The notes: a model not told the origin generated them from the sequence alone. DNA of 54,746 nt from Alphaproteobacteria bacterium (GCA_030041335.1 JASHOB010000018.1:1-54746); one strand, 5' to 3'; positions 29,040 through 38,910 are shown, numbered from the stretch's first letter. Numbers and translations are program-made.

Positions 29040-29780
29040 ATGGAATGGCATGACACCGGCATTGTGCTGGCGACCCGCAAGCATGGCGAGCGCGCGCTCT
29101 TGCTGCACGTATTGACCGAGGCGCATGGCCGCCACGCCGGGTTGGTACGCAGCGGCCAGGGCGCCAAGCAGCGCGGCGCTTTTGTCATCGGCAACCGGCT
29201 CGATCTTACCTGGCGCGCGCGCCTGGCCGAGCATCTCGGCACGTTCCGCGCCGAGCTCGAAAAGAGTCATGCGGCAAATTTTATCGATGACGGGCCGCGT
29301 CTTGCCGCGCTCGCTTCGGCGGCGGCGCTGGCCCAAGCGACGTTGCCCGAGCGCGAGCCGCATCCCCGTGCCTATCGCGGCGTTCGCGAGCTGATCGCGG
29401 CACTCGAAAGCAATCGCGGCTGGGCCGAACGCTACGTGCGGTGGGAGCTCGAACTGCTCGCCGAACTGGGCTTTGGCCTCGATCTGGCGCGCTGCGCCGC
29501 CACCGGCCGCAATGACAATCTGACCTATGTCTCGCCCCGCTCGGGCCAGGCGGTGTCGGCGAGCGCCGGCGAGCCTTATCGGGATAAGCTCTTGGTATTG
29601 CCACAATTTCTGGTCTCCGACGAGCGGCCGAGCAGGGCCGAACTCGCCGCCGGGCTGGTCCTCACCGGCTTCTTTCTCGAGCGCCGTGTAGTCGAACCGC
29701 AGGGCCGCAAAATGCCGCCGGCGAGAACACGCTTCATTGACGTCATGCGCCGCAGACCTACAATGAATGGGTTGGCTTGA
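29040..29780 (+). CDS. recO: DNA repair protein RecO
   Basis: A 246-residue recombination mediator that loads RecA with RecR. The N-terminal OB-fold begins with MEWHDTGIVLATRKHGERALLLHVLT and GRHAGLVRSGQGAK; the helical part ends with the RELIAALESNRG and RYVRWELELLAELGFGLDLARC segments. The zinc-site Cys cluster of some RecOs is reduced to one Cys, as in other alphaproteobacterial forms (CAATGRNDNLTYVSPRSG). It starts 8 nt after era. Confidence 0.94.
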   Translation: MEWHDTGIVLATRKHGERALLLHVLTEAHGRHAGLVRSGQGAKQRGAFVIGNRLDLTWRARLAEHLGTFRAELEKSHAANFIDDGPRLAALASAAALAQATLPEREPHPRAYRGVRELIAALESNRGWAERYVRWELELLAELGFGLDLARCAATGRNDNLTYVSPRSGQAVSASAGEPYRDKLLVLPQFLVSDERPSRAELAAGLVLTGFFLERRVVEPQGRKMPPARTRFIDVMRRRPTMNGLA

Positions 29781-29843
29781 GACATCGGCCCTATTAGTTG
29801 CGAGCGGCTCGACGGCAGAGTGAAATCCTGAACTGAGGAATCG

Positions 29844-32075
29844 ATGGCCCCTCCAAAGCCTGTTCCGACCGGCGAAATTCGCGATGTGAAATTCGCCGAA
29901 GCGCTCGGCGACCGCTATCTCGCCTATGCGCTGTCGACGATCGTGTCGCGCTCGCTGCCCGATGTCCGCGACGGGCTGAAGCCGGTGCATCGGCGCATTC
30001 TCTACGCCATGCGCCAGCTCCGCCTCGACCCGCGCTCGGGCTACAAAAAATCGGCGCGCGTCGTCGGCGACGTCATCGGCAAATTCCACCCCCACGGTGA
30101 GGTCGCGGTTTACGACGCGCTGGTGCGCTTGGCGCAAGATTTTGCCCAGCGCTATCCGTTGGTCGATGGCCAAGGCAATTTCGGCAATATCGACGGTGAT
30201 AACGCCGCGGCCCAGCGCTACACCGAAACCCGGATGACGGCGGTTGCCGAGGCGCTGCTCGAGGGCATCGACGAGAATGCCGTCGATTTGCGCGCGACCT
30301 ATGACGGCGAGGGCGAGGAGCCGGTTGTGCTGCCGGCGCGCTTTCCGAATTTGCTGGCGAACGGCGCCAGTGGCATCGCGGTCGGCATGGCGACCAGCGT
30401 GCCTCCGCACAATGCGGGCGAATTATGCGATGCGCTGATCCATCTCATCAACCACAAGCGCGCTTCCGTGGCCGATCTGGTGGCGCTGGTCGGGGGCCCC
30501 GATTTTCCGACCGGCGGTGTTCTGGTCGAGGCGCCCGACGCGATCCGCGCCGCCTACGAGACGGGACGCGGCAGCTTTCGGCTGCGCGCCAGGTGGGAGG
30601 TGGAAAAGCTCGGCCACGGTCAATATTCCATCATCGTCACGGAAATCCCTCATCAGGTGCCCAAATCGCGACTGATTGAGCGAATTGCGGCCCTCCTCGA
30701 AGAGCGCAAGTTGCCGCTCTTGGGCGATCTTCGCGATGAATCGACGGACCAGGTCCGCCTGGTGCTCGAGCCGAAGACGCGAAACGTCGATGCCGCGGTG
30801 CTGATGGAGTCGCTGTTCCGTGCCACGGAACTCGAAGTGCGTGTGCCCCTGAACCTCAACGTGCTCGACGCCGCGGGCGTGCCACGGGTGATGAATCTGA
30901 AGGAAGCGCTGCAGGCCTTTCTCGACCATCGCCGCGTGGTGTTGCAGCGCCGCTCGCAATTCCGTCTCGATGCCATCGCCCGCCGCAGCGAGATCCTGCG
31001 GGGCTTCATCATCGTCTACGTCAATCTCGACGAGGTGATCCGCATCATCCGCTCGCACGACGACGCCAAGGAGCGGATCGTCAAGCGCTGGAAGCTGACC
31101 GAGACGCAGGCCGAGGCGATCCTCGACATGCGGCTGCGCGCCTTGCGCCGCCTCGAAGAGCTGGCGATCAAGCAGGAGCTTCAAGGGCTGCAGGCCGAGG
31201 AAGCGGAACTCAAGGGTTTGCTCGGCGATGAGCGCAAGCAATGGAAGGCGCTCGCCGCAGAGATGGCCGACATCAAGAAGCAATTCGGCCAAAACACAAC
31301 GCTCGGCAAGCGCCGCACCGAAATCGCGGCACCGCCTGCGGCGATCCAGGTGCCGGTGGAGGCACTGATCGAGCGCGAGCCGGTAACGGTGCTGTGTTCC
31401 GCCAAGGGTTGGATCCGCACGGTCAAGGGCCACAATCCCGGAATCGCCGATCTGCGTTACAAAGAGGGCGACGAAGCCAAGTTTGTGATTCAAGCCTCGA
31501 CCACCGACAAGCTGTTGCTGTTCGGCAGCAATGGCCGCTTCTACACGCTGAGCGTCGACAAATTGCCGGGCGGCCGTGGCCACGGCGAGCCGGTACGGCT
31601 GATGATCGATCTTGGCAACGAACACGATATTGTCGCGATCCTGATTTATCGCGAGGGCGTGAAACTGCTGCTGGCCTCGAGCGATGGCCGCGGCTTCGTA
31701 GTGCCGGCCGACGAGGCGCTGGGGCAGACCCGCGCCGGCAAGGTGGTAATGAACCCGGCCGCGGAGGCCGCCGCGGTGGCCGCCGTGGTCGCCGACGGCG
31801 ATCACGTCGCGGTCGTAGGCGACAATCACAAGATGATCGTCTTCCCGCTCGCCCAGGTTCCGGAAATGGCCCGCGGGCGCGGGGTCATCCTGCAACGCTA
31901 CCGCGAAGACGGTCTCGCCGACGTGAAAGTATTCCGGCGCGCCGAGGGCTTGACCTGGCGACAGGGCGAAAGCCGCACCCGCACCGAGACGGAGCTCGAT
32001 CCCTGGGTGGGGGAGCGCGCACAAGCGGGGCGTCTCGCGCCGCCCGGTTTCCCCAAGAGCAACAAATTCGATTGA
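29844..32075 (+). CDS. parC: DNA topoisomerase IV subunit A
   Basis: A 743-residue type IIA topoisomerase subunit for chromosome decatenation. SLPDVRDGLKPVHRRILYAM and DGQGNFGNIDGDNAAAQRYTE are intact, with catalytic Tyr126. The length (about 740) and the short C-terminal domain fit ParC rather than GyrA. In the quinolone region the residues matching E. coli Ser80 and Glu84 are Val87 and Asp91 (HPHGEVAVYD). GAGGA precedes the ATG. It follows recO by 63 bp. Confidence 0.94.
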   Translation: MAPPKPVPTGEIRDVKFAEALGDRYLAYALSTIVSRSLPDVRDGLKPVHRRILYAMRQLRLDPRSGYKKSARVVGDVIGKFHPHGEVAVYDALVRLAQDFAQRYPLVDGQGNFGNIDGDNAAAQRYTETRMTAVAEALLEGIDENAVDLRATYDGEGEEPVVLPARFPNLLANGASGIAVGMATSVPPHNAGELCDALIHLINHKRASVADLVALVGGPDFPTGGVLVEAPDAIRAAYETGRGSFRLRARWEVEKLGHGQYSIIVTEIPHQVPKSRLIERIAALLEERKLPLLGDLRDESTDQVRLVLEPKTRNVDAAVLMESLFRATELEVRVPLNLNVLDAAGVPRVMNLKEALQAFLDHRRVVLQRRSQFRLDAIARRSEILRGFIIVYVNLDEVIRIIRSHDDAKERIVKRWKLTETQAEAILDMRLRALRRLEELAIKQELQGLQAEEAELKGLLGDERKQWKALAAEMADIKKQFGQNTTLGKRRTEIAAPPAAIQVPVEALIEREPVTVLCSAKGWIRTVKGHNPGIADLRYKEGDEAKFVIQASTTDKLLLFGSNGRFYTLSVDKLPGGRGHGEPVRLMIDLGNEHDIVAILIYREGVKLLLASSDGRGFVVPADEALGQTRAGKVVMNPAAEAAAVAAVVADGDHVAVVGDNHKMIVFPLAQVPEMARGRGVILQRYREDGLADVKVFRRAEGLTWRQGESRTRTETELDPWVGERAQAGRLAPPGFPKSNKFD

Positions 32076-32077
32076 GC

Positions 32078-32314
32078 ATGGCCGAACCGATCATTCTCGA
32101 CGCCAAAGGGCTCAAATGCCCGCTGCCGGTCCTGAAAGCCCGCAAGGCGATGAAGAACGTGCCGGCCGGCGGCGTGTTGCGCGTGCTGGCAACCGACCCC
32201 GGCGCCGTCGGCGACTTCGAGCATTTCTGCGAGGTTACCGGACATCGATTGCTCGCGCGTCACGAGCGGGACGGCGTTTTTTGGTTTGATATCGAAAAAC
32301 GAGAGGTGGAATGA
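32078..32314 (+). CDS. TusA/SirA-family sulfurtransferase
   Basis: A 78-residue protein with the CPxP active-site motif: Cys14 in DAKGLKCPLPVLKARKA, and the typical LRVLATDPGAVGDFEHFCEVTGH middle (split beta-alpha unit). The family passes persulfide sulfur to partners for tRNA thiolation, molybdopterin or related uses. It begins 2 nt after the parC stop, so it is probably co-transcribed. Which sulfur pathway it serves here cannot be told. Confidence 0.88.
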   Translation: MAEPIILDAKGLKCPLPVLKARKAMKNVPAGGVLRVLATDPGAVGDFEHFCEVTGHRLLARHERDGVFWFDIEKREVE

Positions 32315-32371
32315 TCCCTCACCTCGATCGCACAACGGGGTCGATACCGGGGCGGGAAGAGGTGGGGCTTG

Positions 32372-33910
32372 TTATCGCAGCAGCGCGTTCGATGCCGCCT
32401 GGATCGGCTTGCCCGGCTCGTCGGCAAGTGCTTGCGCGTAACGGGCTGGATCCATGAGCAGCTGTCTTGCGACTTCGAGATCGACCGTGCGCGCGATCCG
32501 CGACGCCGGGCATTGCGCGCGCAACGCTTCCCAACCACGCTCATCGAGCGACGCGCGGGGCAGGCCGGCGACCGGCCGCGCGTCTTGCGCCGTGGCAATA
32601 TTGGCCGTGCATACGACCGGCACCACGCCATGGTGGTGGAGGACGTAGCCGCCCGGGGGAATGAGTCTCGCCCAGGTGACGGTGAGCTCGCCCTGGTTGG
32701 GCAGATGGATCACGTCCTGCACAGTGCCCTTGCCGTAGGACGAACTGCCGACAATGACGGCGCGATGGTCGTCCTGGAGTGCCGAGGCGACGATCTCCGA
32801 TGCCGAGGCCGAGCCGCCGTTGACCAGTACCACCAGCGGCAACGCCTCGACCGGGCGGTCGCGCGTCACGTCGAACACTTGATTGCTCTCGGGCACGCGG
32901 CCGGTGGTCGAAACAACACGGCCCGTATCGATGAAGAGGCTCGCAACCAGGACGGATTGATCGACCAGGCCGCCGGGGTTGCCGCGCAGATCGAGCACCA
33001 ACCCGCGCAGCGCCGCGCCCAGCTGACGATGGGCCTCGGCGATCCGCTCTTCGAGATTGTCGGCGGTGCGGGCATTGAAGCTGGTGATGCGTATTACCGC
33101 GACGCGATCGTCATGCGTCATGGTTACGGTCTTCAAGACGATGCGCGAGCGTCGCAAGGTGACCGTCAGCGGATAAGAGCGGCTGTCGCGCAGCACCGTG
33201 AGCTGCACGTCGCTGCCGACCGGGCCGCGCAAGCGCGCGGCAATGCCCTCGGCCGGCATCGCCATCGCGCCGACCCCGTCGACCGCGGTGATACGGTCGC
33301 CGCCGGAGAGACCGGCTGCGGCCGCCGGCGAATCCGGCAGCACCATGGCGATGCGCACCGACGCGCCTTCGCTATCGAGCGTCACACCGATGCCGCCATA
33401 ACCGTCGCGCGTGTCGCGCCGTTGGGTCGCGACCTCGGGAGGCGCATAACGGCTGAAGCGGTCGAGTAGCCCGAGACTGCCATCGATCACGGCCTGATCG
33501 AGCGCCTCTTGCGATTTGGCGGCAATGGCGGGCGAATAAACCTTGGCGCAATCGAGCACTGCCGCTGTCGCCCAACCCCAACCCTGACTGTCGTCAGTCG
33601 CCGGTGCCGCGGTCTCGAACAACTCCTTGTCCCTCTGGCGCAGCACCAGGAGATTGTGATCGCGGGTCACCGACAGCGACGCGTCCGGCGCAATCGCCTG
33701 TTGTAGCCCGGCAATTGCCAGGGCGTCGGCGTTGAGCGGCTCGATATAGTGGCTGAGAATGGCGCGATAGGCGGCGACAAAGAGGCTCGTCTCGGCTTGG
33801 GTCACGGTCGCCGGAAGCGGCGCGGCGCTGCACGCAAGCGCCTCGAACGCGCACACACCACCCACGAGAGCCGCCACGGCGCGGCCCGGAAACACCCGCC
33901 TGCCTAGCAT
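32372..33910 (-). CDS. S41-family C-terminal processing peptidase
   Basis: A 512-residue exported serine peptidase. The N-terminus has a signal sequence ending near FEALACSAAP, which could be SPase I or a poor lipobox. A PDZ domain (YGGIGVTLDSEGASVRIAMVL split over residues about 170-190; SPAAAAGLSGGDRITAVDG) is followed by the catalytic core: LDLRGNPGGLVDQSV, the Ser of GGSASASEI and the Lys of SYGKGTVQ. Such peptidases trim periplasmic proteins or cell-wall enzymes. GGAGGTAGGAG precedes the ATG at 33910. Two direct repeats lie upstream, between this gene and rnr. Confidence 0.88.
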   Translation of the reverse strand: MLGRRVFPGRAVAALVGGVCAFEALACSAAPLPATVTQAETSLFVAAYRAILSHYIEPLNADALAIAGLQQAIAPDASLSVTRDHNLLVLRQRDKELFETAAPATDDSQGWGWATAAVLDCAKVYSPAIAAKSQEALDQAVIDGSLGLLDRFSRYAPPEVATQRRDTRDGYGGIGVTLDSEGASVRIAMVLPDSPAAAAGLSGGDRITAVDGVGAMAMPAEGIAARLRGPVGSDVQLTVLRDSRSYPLTVTLRRSRIVLKTVTMTHDDRVAVIRITSFNARTADNLEERIAEAHRQLGAALRGLVLDLRGNPGGLVDQSVLVASLFIDTGRVVSTTGRVPESNQVFDVTRDRPVEALPLVVLVNGGSASASEIVASALQDDHRAVIVGSSSYGKGTVQDVIHLPNQGELTVTWARLIPPGGYVLHHHGVVPVVCTANIATAQDARPVAGLPRASLDERGWEALRAQCPASRIARTVDLEVARQLLMDPARYAQALADEPGKPIQAASNALLR

Positions 33911-33951
33911 CTCCTACCTCCGCACCATCATCATTGCGGAAAGAGGCTCGT

Positions 33952-33988
33952 GGGAGCAAGTGTTTATCGAGCGGGAGCAAGTGTTTAT
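33952..33988. repeat. Two perfect 16-bp direct repeats, 21-bp period
   Basis: GGGAGCAAGTGTTTAT occurs at 33952-33967 and again at 33973-33988, separated by CGAGC. The 21-bp period puts both copies on the same face of the helix. The pair fills the gap between the rnr stop (33993) and the S41 peptidase start (33910), upstream of the peptidase gene. A regulator binding site for that gene is the simplest reading; a recent slippage duplication is the alternative. Confidence 0.85.
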
Positions 33989-33992
33989 ACAG

Positions 33993-36284
33993 TTAATGGC
34001 GCCGCCGGCGCCTCGCACCCGCCCGAGCGGTAGGCGTTGGCGCGGTGCTGGTTACCGGCGCTGGGGTAAAAGCCAAACTGCCGGTCACGGCATCGGCCTC
34101 GGCGAGTTCGACGTCGATGGCATCCCCCAACGTAAATGTTTTGTTCGTACGCCGGCCGACCAGGCGATGCCGTTTTTCGTCGAACCGGTAGAAGTCGCCG
34201 CCGAGCATCGAGATCGGGATCAGGCCGTCGGCGCCGGTCTCGTCGAGCGTGACAAACAAGCCGGCACGGGTCACACCGTTGACGCGTGCGGCAAAAGCGG
34301 CGCCAACCCTCTCCGCGAGATAGGCGGCGGTATAGCGATCGAGTGCCCCTCGTTCCGCGGCCGCGGCCCGGCGTTCCGTCATCGAGATGTGCTCGGCGGT
34401 GGCGAGGAGTTCGTCATGGGGCCAATCGGCCCGATCGGCATCCTCCCAACGGTGCCCGGCGATCAGAGCGCGATGCACCAGAAGATCGGAGTAACGTCGG
34501 ATCGGCGACGTGAAATGGGCATAGGAGCGCAGCGCCAAACCGAAATGCCCGATATTGTCGGGGCTATAGACGGCTTGTGCCTGACTGCGCAGCACCAGCG
34601 TGCCGATCATCGTCGCCTGTGGCGTGCCGGCGGCGCGCGCGAGGATCTGATTGAAATGCCGCGGCCGGATCACCTGACCCTTGGCGAGGGTGAGGCCCGG
34701 CAGATCGAGCTCGCTCAGGAAATCGCGCAATGCTTCGAGCTTCGCCGGGTCCGGAGAATCATGGACGCGATACACGCAGGGCAGGCGCAGCTTCTCCAGC
34801 GTCTCGGCCGCCGCGACATTTGCGGCGATCATGAATTCCTCTATCAGCTTGTGGCTCGTGTAACGCGGCCGCGGTTCGATCTTTGTGACACGTCCCGCCT
34901 CGCTGATGCTCACGCTGCGCTCGGGGAGATCGAGTTCAAGTGTGCCGCGCCGGCGCCGCGCCTGGTCGAGCGCGTGGTAAGCGCCGTAAAGCGGCCGCAG
35001 CACCGGTTCCACGAGCGCGCGCGTGCGCTCGTTGCCATCGCCGTCGATTGCGGCCTGGACCTCGTCGTAGGTCAGGCGTGCCGCCGAACGCATCAGCCCG
35101 CGCACGAACCAATGGCGCTTGAGGTTGCCGTCGGCGTCGATGAGGAGATGGGCCGCGACACAGGCGCGGTCGACATCGGGCTTCAGCGAGCAAAGCTCGT
35201 TGGACAGCGCCTCCGGCAGCATCGGCACGACGCGGTCGGGAAAATAAACCGAATTGCCGCGCTCGCGCGCCGCGCGGTCGAGCGCGTCGCCGGCACGCAC
35301 ATACCAGCCGACATCGGCGATCGCCACCAGCAGATGCCAGCCACCGCCTTGCCACGGTTCAGCCCAGACCGCGTCGTCGAAATCGCGGGCGTCGACACCG
35401 TCGATCGTGACGAGCGGCAATTGCCGCAGATCCGCGCGGCTACCAAGTTGTACCGGCCGGGCGCTTTCCGCGATCTTGAGCGCGGCGGACGGAAACGCCG
35501 TCGGGATGCCGTGCGTCGCGATCGCGATCAGGCTGAAGGCCCGCGGCTCATCACGATGACCGAGGCGCTCGAGGACCTTGGCCTGCGGCTGGCCAAAACG
35601 GCGACCGGGCGTCGCCTCCGCGAGCACGATCTCGCCGTCGAGCGCTCCGGCAGTTAAGTCACGCGGAATCTCGAAAGTGGTCTTGACTTTGCGGTCCGTG
35701 GGCTCGAGCACGCCACCGTCACGGCCGGCCTCGAAAATGCCGACGATGCGGTCGGGCGTGCCCTCGATGGCGCGGATGATGCGCGCCTCATAGCCGCCAT
35801 CCTCGCGCCGCGCAAAGCGCGCCACGGCGCGCTCGCCGCGACCGAGCGCCGGTGTGCGCGTCTCCGGCACAACGGTGATCGATGGCGCCTCACCGGCGCC
35901 ACGCCAGCCGACCGGACGCGCCACCATCTCGCCGTCAAAATCGACGTCGACAATTTCGATCACGCCGATTTCGGGCAGGGTTTCGGTCGCCCCGCGCCTG
36001 CGTTTTGGGCCGCCCGCGATCAAGCCCGCGCGCTCGATCTCGCCTATGAGAGCCTTGAGCGCCGCGCGTTGACTCGGCGGCACCCTGAAGGCGCGCGTAA
36101 GATCGCGCCGGGCCAAGGGTATCGGGCTCGAGGCCAAGTAATCGAGCACTTCTTCGCGCGAAGGCAGGCGCCCCAGCCGGGTCGGGTTCTTTTGATCGCG
36201 GTCGTAGCGCGGGGCGGAAGGCGGAGGGTCTCTCGAGCTTGCATGTCGCTTGTGCAAGGTCGGTGTTTTCCTGTGTCGAGCCAT
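33993..36284 (-). CDS. rnr: Ribonuclease R
   Basis: A 763-residue 3'-5' exoribonuclease of the RNB family. An N-terminal helix-turn-helix-like region (REEVLDYLASSPIPLARRDLTRAF) is followed by cold-shock domains, the RNB core (IDGVDARDFDDAVWA with the metal-binding Asp residues; HFTSPIRRYSDLLVHRAL) and a C-terminal S1 domain (VNGVTRAGLFVTLDETGADGLIP split near residue 680-705). The basic tail is ARAGARRRRRH. The ATG at 36284 follows the topA stop by 25 nt; an upstream frame extension overlaps topA and was rejected. Confidence 0.95.
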   Translation of the reverse strand: MARHRKTPTLHKRHASSRDPPPSAPRYDRDQKNPTRLGRLPSREEVLDYLASSPIPLARRDLTRAFRVPPSQRAALKALIGEIERAGLIAGGPKRRRGATETLPEIGVIEIVDVDFDGEMVARPVGWRGAGEAPSITVVPETRTPALGRGERAVARFARREDGGYEARIIRAIEGTPDRIVGIFEAGRDGGVLEPTDRKVKTTFEIPRDLTAGALDGEIVLAEATPGRRFGQPQAKVLERLGHRDEPRAFSLIAIATHGIPTAFPSAALKIAESARPVQLGSRADLRQLPLVTIDGVDARDFDDAVWAEPWQGGGWHLLVAIADVGWYVRAGDALDRAARERGNSVYFPDRVVPMLPEALSNELCSLKPDVDRACVAAHLLIDADGNLKRHWFVRGLMRSAARLTYDEVQAAIDGDGNERTRALVEPVLRPLYGAYHALDQARRRRGTLELDLPERSVSISEAGRVTKIEPRPRYTSHKLIEEFMIAANVAAAETLEKLRLPCVYRVHDSPDPAKLEALRDFLSELDLPGLTLAKGQVIRPRHFNQILARAAGTPQATMIGTLVLRSQAQAVYSPDNIGHFGLALRSYAHFTSPIRRYSDLLVHRALIAGHRWEDADRADWPHDELLATAEHISMTERRAAAAERGALDRYTAAYLAERVGAAFAARVNGVTRAGLFVTLDETGADGLIPISMLGGDFYRFDEKRHRLVGRRTNKTFTLGDAIDVELAEADAVTGSLAFTPAPVTSTAPTPTARAGARRRRRH

Positions 36285-36309
36285 CACGTGGACGCGGCTC
36301 GATGAGCCG

Positions 36310-38886
36310 TTACTCCGCGGCGTCTTTTTTCTTGAAGGATTTTCGCGCAGCCTTGGGCGCCGGCGATCGCCGTGCCGCGCCGCGGGCGCGACGCTTGCCG
36401 CCACCGGTTGCCGCCACCCGTTCGGCCAACAGGTTGGCGGCCTGCTCCGCCGTCAAATCTTCGGGCGCGATATCACGCGGCAGCGTGGCGTTGACGCCGT
36501 TGCGGCTGACGTAGGGGCCATAGCGGCCCTTGTAGAGCATGATCTCGCCCTCGGGATGGCTGAAGGTTCTGAGCGACTCCCTTGTGGCACGGCCGCGCGC
36601 CTGGCGTGGTGCTGCGAGCAAGCTTACGGCACGGTTGATGCCGATGGTCAGCACATCGTCATCGGGCGGAAGCGACCGGTAATTTTTACCGTGCTTCAGG
36701 TAGGGACCATAGCGACCGAGCGCGGCGGTGATCGGTTCACCGTCTTCGGGATGGCGGCCCACCTCGCGCGGCAGCGACAGCAGGCCTAGCGCTTTTTCCA
36801 GATCGACGTCGGCAGGCGCGAGGCCGCGGGGCAGCGACGCGCGCTTCGGCTTTTCGCCTTCCGCCCCTTCACCGCGTTGCACATAGTGGCCGTAGGGCCC
36901 CTTGCGCAGCGTCACGCTTTCGCCGGTCGCGGGATCATGGCCCAGAAGGCGCGGGCCGAGGTCGCCGTTTTCGCCGTTTTCGTCCTCGCCCTCGAACCCG
37001 AGTTTGCGGGCATAACGGCACTCCGGATAGTTCGAGCAGCCGATGAAGCCGCCGAACTTGCCGAGCTTCAGTCCGAGCCGCCCCTTTCCGCAGGCGGGAC
37101 AGAGGCGCGCATCGCTGCCGTCGGCGCGCGCGGGAAAAAAGTGATTGCCGAGTTCCCGGTCGAGCGCTTCGAGAACTTGCGTGATGGTCAGGTCCTTGGT
37201 GCCGGCCACCGCACCGGAAAAATCCCGCCAGAAATCCTCCAGGACCTTGCGCCAAGAGATCTTGCCGTCGGAGATCTCGTCGAGCTGATTTTCCAGGTCC
37301 GCGGTGAAACCGTATTCGACGTAACGCTCGAAGAAATTTTCCAGAAACGCGGTGACGACGCGGCCGCGATCCTCGGGGATGAAACGCCTCTTGTCGAGCC
37401 GGACATAGCTCCGGTCCTGCAGCACTTGCAGGATCGAGGCATAGGTCGAGGGCCGGCCGATGCCAAGCTCCTCGAGCTTCTTGACCAGGCTCGCCTCGGT
37501 GTAACGCGGCGGCGGTAGGGTGAAATGCTGCGTCGGCGTAACCTTGCCGCGGCCGAGCGGGTCGCGCAGGGCCAGCGCCGGCAGGCGGCCGCCTTCTTCT
37601 TCTTCGCCGGGATCGTCGACATCTTCGCGATAGAGCTTGAGGAAACCGTCGAACAGAATCGTCGAGCCCGTGGCGCGCAAGCGCAGCGTCTTGTCGGCGG
37701 ATTCGATGTCCGCGGTCACCTGGTCAATCACCGCCGCCTCCATTTGGCAGGCGGTCGTGCGCTTCCAGATCAGCTCGTAGAGGCCGCGCTCGTCGCCGCC
37801 GAGCTCGCCCGCCCCGCTCGGGCGATAGAACAAATCGGTCGGCCTGATCGCCTCGTGTGCTTCCTGCGCGTTCTTGGCGCGCGCGGTGTAGTGGCGCGGA
37901 GTCGAAGGCAGATATTCGTCGCCGAAATCGCTGCCGATCAACCGCCGTGCCGCGGCGATCGCTTCGTTTGCCAGCGTGACGCTGTCCGTGCGCATATAGG
38001 TGATGAGACCGTCTTCGTAGAGCCGTTGCGCCACGCGCATGGTGCGCGATGCGCCGAAGCCCAACTTGCGCGACGCCTCTTGCTGCAAGGTCGAGGTGGT
38101 AAAAGGCGGCCCGGGATGGCGCCGGACTTGCTTTTTCTCGACCGCCGCGACGGCGAAGCCGGTGGCGCGTGCGATGCGCTCGGCCGCGTCGCGCGCCTTC
38201 GCCTCGCTGTCGAGATCGAACTTGTCGAGCCGCTTGCCGTCGAGATGGGTCAGGCGCGCCGTGAAGCGCTCGTGCTCGGCGGTTTCGAACTCGACCTCGA
38301 TGGTCCAGTATTCGCGCGACTTGAAGGCTTCGATCTCGTCTTCGCGCTCGCAAATGAGGCGCAGCGCCACCGACTGCACGCGCCCGGCCGAGCGGGAACC
38401 CGGCAGCTTGCGCCACAGCACGGGCGACAAAGTGAAGCCGACCAGGTAGTCGAGGGCGCGGCGCGCCCGATAGGCGTCGACCAGCTCCTGATTGACGTGA
38501 CGCGGTTCCCGGAACGCTTTCTGGACCGCTTCCTTGGTGATTTCGTGGAACACGACACGCTTGACGTCGACGCCCTTCAGGGCATGGCGTTGACGAAGGA
38601 TTTCGTCGATGTGCCAGGAAATCGCCTCGCCTTCGCGATCGGGGTCGGTGGCGAGATAGAGATGCTTCGCGCCCTTGACGGCGCGCGCAATCTCCTTGAT
38701 GCGCTTTTCCGCCTTGTCCTCGACCGCCCAAGACATGGCAAATTGTTCGTCCGGGCGCACCGAGCCGTTCTTGGGCGGCAGATCGCGGACATGGCCATAG
38801 CTCGCCAGGACGGTGTAGTCCTTGCCCAGGTATTTGTTGATGGTTTTCGCCTTTGCGGGCGATTCGACGATGACGACGTTGTTCAT
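36310..38886 (-). CDS. topA: DNA topoisomerase I
   Basis: An 858-residue type IA topoisomerase that relaxes negative supercoils. The TOPRIM domain begins at the start (NNVVIVESPAKAKTINKYLG; TDPDREGEAISWHI). The active-site Tyr is Tyr297 in GLITYMRTDS. One intact zinc ribbon (CPACGKGRLGLKLGKFGGF, then GCSNYPECRY) is followed by metal-free repeats (KGPYGHYVQ, GRYGPYLKHG, GRYGPYVSRNG) and a basic tail. The ATG at 38886 matches the family N-terminus; the frame extends upstream to 38952 without family sequence. Confidence 0.97.
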   Translation of the reverse strand: MNNVVIVESPAKAKTINKYLGKDYTVLASYGHVRDLPPKNGSVRPDEQFAMSWAVEDKAEKRIKEIARAVKGAKHLYLATDPDREGEAISWHIDEILRQRHALKGVDVKRVVFHEITKEAVQKAFREPRHVNQELVDAYRARRALDYLVGFTLSPVLWRKLPGSRSAGRVQSVALRLICEREDEIEAFKSREYWTIEVEFETAEHERFTARLTHLDGKRLDKFDLDSEAKARDAAERIARATGFAVAAVEKKQVRRHPGPPFTTSTLQQEASRKLGFGASRTMRVAQRLYEDGLITYMRTDSVTLANEAIAAARRLIGSDFGDEYLPSTPRHYTARAKNAQEAHEAIRPTDLFYRPSGAGELGGDERGLYELIWKRTTACQMEAAVIDQVTADIESADKTLRLRATGSTILFDGFLKLYREDVDDPGEEEEGGRLPALALRDPLGRGKVTPTQHFTLPPPRYTEASLVKKLEELGIGRPSTYASILQVLQDRSYVRLDKRRFIPEDRGRVVTAFLENFFERYVEYGFTADLENQLDEISDGKISWRKVLEDFWRDFSGAVAGTKDLTITQVLEALDRELGNHFFPARADGSDARLCPACGKGRLGLKLGKFGGFIGCSNYPECRYARKLGFEGEDENGENGDLGPRLLGHDPATGESVTLRKGPYGHYVQRGEGAEGEKPKRASLPRGLAPADVDLEKALGLLSLPREVGRHPEDGEPITAALGRYGPYLKHGKNYRSLPPDDDVLTIGINRAVSLLAAPRQARGRATRESLRTFSHPEGEIMLYKGRYGPYVSRNGVNATLPRDIAPEDLTAEQAANLLAERVAATGGGKRRARGAARRSPAPKAARKSFKKKDAAE

Positions 38887-38910
38887 GATTGGTCGATTTG
38901 AAGCGCGCGG

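Noticed and set aside
33960-35657. Plus-strand frame of 565 codons opposite rnr
   Set aside because: rnr has all RNB and S1 motifs on the other strand; the antisense protein has shadow-type composition.
37525-38901. Plus-strand frame of 458 codons opposite topA
   Set aside because: topA is certain from its TOPRIM, Tyr297 and zinc motifs; antisense open frames are common at this GC content.
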